Source: Sinorhizobium sp. RAC02
GTDB lineage: Bacteria; Pseudomonadota; Alphaproteobacteria; Rhizobiales; Rhizobiaceae
NCBI RefSeq assembly: GCF_001713395.1
Contig: NZ_CP016451.1
Span: forward strand, 124,001-188,000
DNA: 64,000 nt
Reading direction: 5' to 3'
Made by a program: the position numbers and the translations under genes
Shown: piece by piece, positions 63,858-64,000 of the stretch
Position numbering within the stretch: position 1 is the stretch's first letter
Layout: every line of letters starts with the position of its first letter
Notes under the pieces: generated by a model
What the model was told of the DNA's origin: nothing
The model's input: only the letters and a program-made list of their open reading frames with translations
Database searches by the model: none

Positions 63858-64000
63858 GTGAGCGATTACCCCGTTACGCATGACGGCAGATATTTCGTCT
63901 TGCGCGGCCGCCTCTGGCGCAAGAGCGATCCCGCCTTGGCAGAGGTCGATCGTCAACGCCTCGTCAAAGACCTCATGTCCGCGCGTCGCTCCGTGCGGGA
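63858..64000 (+). CDS. Small conserved rhizobial protein, partial
   Basis: A GTG at 63858 behind an ideal AGGAGG begins SDYPVTHDGRYFVLRGRLWR and continues (KSDPALAEVDRQRLVKDL) to the window edge, 47 codons. I recognise the pattern from hypothetical proteins of Rhizobium and relatives. No function is known. 63663-63857 upstream holds no gene I can see. Confidence 0.65.
   Translation, partial: MSDYPVTHDGRYFVLRGRLWRKSDPALAEVDRQRLVKDLMSARRSVR

Noticed and set aside
1-64000. CRISPR arrays, rRNA, tRNA genes and intact insertion sequences
   Set aside because: No spaced direct repeats, no rRNA or tRNA signature and no transposase reading frame were recognised on either strand.

Overview
The window looks like part of a conjugative plasmid (or plasmid-derived region) of a member of the Rhizobiaceae (Rhizobium, Agrobacterium or Sinorhizobium type). 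The clearest evidence is a complete Ti-plasmid-style DNA-processing and quorum-sensing block: traG-traD-traC, an oriT with a near-perfect tra box, then traA-traF-traB-traH, traM and traR. The gene order, protein lengths (TraD 71, TraC 98, TraA 1100, TraM 102, TraR 234 residues) and the TraR ligand-pocket residues all fit this family. There is no repABC, traI or trb operon here, so the replication and mating-pore genes must lie outside the window.

Layout. 0-12.2 kb is accessory DNA: short-chain dehydrogenases, an aldo/keto reductase, a PhyH-type oxygenase, ArsR/SRPBCC, CGNR and TetR regulators with recognisable operators, a GNAT enzyme, a rifampin ADP-ribosyltransferase (arr) and a stretch of gene remnants at 1.0-1.8 kb. 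12.2-20.5 kb is a DNA-damage-tolerance island. It holds a probable alpha-r14-type small RNA, dinB and an SRAP (YedK/HMCES) gene on the minus strand, and the imuA-imuB-dnaE2 mutasome on the plus strand. A LexA box (GAAC-N7-GAAC) sits in the divergent intergenic region.

20.5-23.0 kb carries a minus-strand pair: a 497-residue protein with a C-terminal Swt1-type HEPN domain keeping an R-x4-H motif, and a DUF3800 protein. A promoter and a rho-independent terminator lie between them. This pair is the best candidate here for an undescribed defence or toxin system. 23.5-36 kb is plasmid housekeeping typical of rhizobial plasmids: a DUF3991/TOPRIM protein, a DUF1419 protein, a 1694-residue N6-adenine methylase-SNF2 helicase fusion that recalls phage P1 DarB, a LigD-type ATP-dependent ligase, a ParB-like protein and a DUF7007 protein. 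36.4-39.2 kb is an AraC/SDR/hydrolase cassette. 39.7-41.3 kb holds DUF736, HU, WGR and nuclease genes leading into the tra block (41.3-51.1 kb).

51.5-63.3 kb is a catabolic cluster: RidA, a TetR regulator, a class I aminotransferase, a five-gene peptide-type ABC transporter, a porin, a Tat-exported beta-lactamase-fold serine hydrolase and a renal-type dipeptidase. Near-identical 15-bp sites (TTGTCCA-N3-AACAA) precede both ridA and the transporter operon, so the TetR protein probably controls both. The whole is compatible with uptake and hydrolysis of an opine-like or peptide-like compound, but the substrate cannot be read from sequence. The window ends in fragments of xthA and small rhizobial genes.

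Several genes carry single-base frameshifts (traB, the aminotransferase, the transporter binding protein, a Nudix remnant and a small gene at 63.5 kb). Either this accessory DNA is decaying or the assembly carries indel errors. Reads would decide.
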